Part shown: one piece after another, positions 62,389 to 64,000 of the stretch
How the letters are laid out: each line of letters starts with the position of its first letter
How positions within the stretch are numbered: the stretch's first letter is position 1
NCBI RefSeq assembly: GCF_900157365.1
Contig: NZ_FUEZ01000004.1
Location: 1,289,066-1,353,065 of the forward strand
Direction: 5' to 3'
From: Mycobacterium numidiamassiliense
Lineage (GTDB): Bacteria > Actinomycetota > Actinomycetes > Mycobacteriales > Mycobacteriaceae
Length of the DNA: 64,000 nucleotides
Program-made: the position numbers and the translations under genes
Notes under the pieces: model-generated
The model's database searches: none
What the model was told of the DNA's origin: nothing
What the model saw: the letters and a program-made list of their open reading frames with translations, nothing else

Positions 62389-63596
62389 CCGACATCCTCA
62401 GTGGAATCCGCGTCGTCGAGCTGGCGGCGTGGACGTTCGTTCCCGCCGCCGGCGCGGTGCTGGCCGACTGGGGTGCTGACGTCATCAAGGTCGAGCACCC
62501 CGAAACCGGTGATCCGCAGCGCGGGTTGATCAGCTCCGGGATCGTCACCGGCGCTGGAGGAGTGAACCACTTCGTCGAGCAGCCCAACCGCGGCAAGCGC
62601 AGCGTCGGGTTGGACACCTCCACCCCCGAAGGCCTGGAGCTGCTGATGACGCTGATCGAGACCGCCGACGTCTTCATCACCAACCTGCTACCGGATTCCC
62701 GACAGCGGATGGGCATCGACGTCGACCAGATCCGCGCCCGCAACCCGAAGATCATCTACGCGCGCGGCCACGGCTACGGCACCAAGGGCGAACTGTCCGC
62801 CCAGGGCGGTTTCGACCTGGCCGCCTACTGGGCACGTGGTGGCATCGGCGATGCGTATTCGGCCGGCGACGGCTCCTATCCTCCGATTCAGCGGCCGGCA
62901 TTCGGTGACTCCTACGGTGGTCTGGCGCTCGCGGCCGGCATCGCCGCGGCCCTGGTGAAACGCGAACGCACCGGTGAGCCGTCGGTCGTCGACGTGTCGC
63001 TGCTCAACGCTGCGATCTGGCAGCTGGGCCCGGACATCGTCGGGGCGGGCGTGACGGGTCAGGACATCCCGAAGTTCAACCTCGACGAGATGCCCAACCC
63101 GGTAGCCAGCATCTACAAGACCCGCGACAATCGGTTCATCGCCTTCGTGCTGCTACAGGCCGACCGATTCTGGTCGGACTTCTGCACCCGGCTGGGCCGC
63201 ACCGACCTGATCGACGACGAACGCTTCGCCAACGCGGCGGTGCGGTTCGGCAACCGCAAGCAGTGCATCGCCGAACTGCGGGCGACGTTCGAGTCCGAAG
63301 ATCTCTCGCACTGGGAGAAGGCCTTTGCGGGTTTCGACGGCGTGTGGGACGTCATGCGCACCGCCCACGAGGTGCACAGCGATCCGCAGGTGATCGCCAA
63401 CGGGTACCTGCCAAGAGTTACCGATGCGAACGACAACGAGTTCGCGCTGGCGGCAAGCCCCGCCCAGTTCAACGAAATACCGCTGGACCTGACGTGTGCG
63501 CCCGGCCACGGTGAGCACACCGACGCGGTGCTCGCCGAACTCGGCTTCAATGAAGAAGAGATCATCGAGTTCAAAATCAATTCGATTGTGCTGTAG
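62385..63596 (+). CDS. CaiB/BaiF (class III) CoA-transferase, copy 2
   Basis: The GTG start overlaps the aldehyde dehydrogenase stop. The 403-aa product is about 95% identical to the 8629-9840 product by eye (about 20 substitutions), with long DNA stretches identical in the middle of the gene. It has the same signature segments and FDLAAYWARGG. The promoter context differs: copy 1 has its own operators, copy 2 sits inside an operon. It overlaps the VOC gene by 1 bp (TAGTG). Confidence 0.95.
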   Translation: MTDILSGIRVVELAAWTFVPAAGAVLADWGADVIKVEHPETGDPQRGLISSGIVTGAGGVNHFVEQPNRGKRSVGLDTSTPEGLELLMTLIETADVFITNLLPDSRQRMGIDVDQIRARNPKIIYARGHGYGTKGELSAQGGFDLAAYWARGGIGDAYSAGDGSYPPIQRPAFGDSYGGLALAAGIAAALVKRERTGEPSVVDVSLLNAAIWQLGPDIVGAGVTGQDIPKFNLDEMPNPVASIYKTRDNRFIAFVLLQADRFWSDFCTRLGRTDLIDDERFANAAVRFGNRKQCIAELRATFESEDLSHWEKAFAGFDGVWDVMRTAHEVHSDPQVIANGYLPRVTDANDNEFALAASPAQFNEIPLDLTCAPGHGEHTDAVLAELGFNEEEIIEFKINSIVL

Positions 63597-64000
63597 TGGG
63601 TTCGGAGGAGCTTGCGCGGCGATTCCTGCACGTCAACCTCAACTGTGAATCGCTGGACGCCACCGAGCGCGTCTACGGGGGCTTGCTCGGACTGACGGCA
63701 CGGATGCGTACCGACCCCAAGGCTCCGACCGACGGCAGCATCCTCGGCATCGACGGCGAAACATTCTGTGAGACATCGTTTCTCTACGATTCGCGCGGCG
63801 GCCGCGCAGGGTGTGCTTTGGAGGCCATCGAATTCCACAAGCCGGCGCTGAAAGCCGACCCAAACAGCGACCCGAGTCGTCCCGGCATCCGGTCGACGCT
63901 GTTGACGGTGGCCGACCTCCATGCGACCGTCCCAGCGTTGCGTGCGGCCGGCATCACCGTGAGTGGGCCGGTCGACGGCCTGATCTCCGGCTCCAAATCG
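63596..64000 (+). CDS. VOC-family protein, 3' end outside window
   Basis: The GTG at 63596 shares a base with the preceding TAG. The visible 135 codons (ELARRFLHVNLNCESLDATE; RVYGGLLGLTARMRTDPK; PGIRSTLLTVADLHATVPAL) align with the first domain of the VOC protein at 9843, with a GLISGSKS segment close to the right edge. It is presumably also a two-domain protein. The spacing to the CoA-transferase is even tighter than in copy 1. Confidence 0.88.
   Translation, partial: MGSEELARRFLHVNLNCESLDATERVYGGLLGLTARMRTDPKAPTDGSILGIDGETFCETSFLYDSRGGRAGCALEAIEFHKPALKADPNSDPSRPGIRSTLLTVADLHATVPALRAAGITVSGPVDGLISGSKS

Overview
This window is high-GC actinobacterial DNA that reads as Mycobacterium. It holds a complete mce lipid-import operon (two YrbE permeases, MceA-F, two Mce-associated proteins), a 19-kDa-antigen-like lipoprotein, an F420-dependent oxidoreductase pair, mycofactocin-type SDR chemistry and thiolase/DUF35 pairs typical of mycobacterial sterol catabolism. 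Species cannot be fixed from the sequence alone. No rRNA, tRNA, CRISPR array or intact insertion sequence was seen.

Layout. 1-6713: a run of + strand catabolic genes (thiolase/aldolase-like protein cut by the left edge, DUF35 protein, P450, KshA-like Rieske oxygenase, amidohydrolase, small coiled protein, SDR) ending in an acyltransferase broken by two compensating indels. 7072-15678: a TetR gene, a 966-bp gap ending in two TTGAC-N6-GTCAA operators, then CoA-transferase, double-VOC protein, DUF35 protein, thiolase-like protein, FadA-like thiolase, CoA-transferase/hydrolase-like protein and MaoC hydratase. 16140-19532: a minus-strand operon (thiolase-like/OB-fold fusion, SCP-x thiolase, LLM oxidoreductase). 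20056-22217: secreted CAP protein, LpqH-like lipoprotein, TetR. 22218-23564: a gene-free, AT-rich gap. 23565-34504: the mce operon, tightly coupled by 4-bp overlaps. 34578-45537: CoA-transferase, GntR, second LLM, second KshA-like oxygenase, TetR, isochorismatase-like protein, a FadD with a premature stop that removes its catalytic lysine, second P450, two SDRs, enoyl-CoA hydratase. 45584-52800: SDR, a two-gene acyl-CoA dehydrogenase pair, HSDL2-like SDR, then divergently a second OB-fold-fusion/thiolase pair and a crotonase. 52872-55737: TetR and an unusual 706-aa tannase-like protein. 55750-64000: thioesterase, GntR, three acyl-CoA dehydrogenases, and divergently aldehyde dehydrogenase, a second copy of the CoA-transferase, and a second VOC protein cut by the right edge.

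Interpretation. Much of the catabolic inventory occurs twice, once on each side of the mce operon: CoA-transferase+VOC, Rieske oxygenase, P450, OB-fold fusion+thiolase, SDR and LLM. The simplest reading is an import-and-degrade island for a bulky hydrophobic substrate, analogous to mce4/cholesterol but with different genes. Mce would import the substrate. P450s and Rieske oxygenases would hydroxylate it, the aldehyde dehydrogenase and SDRs oxidise it, the CoA-transferases and FadD activate it, and the FadE/Ech/MaoC/thiolase/aldolase sets shorten it. Two recurrent inverted-repeat operator types link distant operons into possible shared regulons. The substrate is not evident from the sequence.
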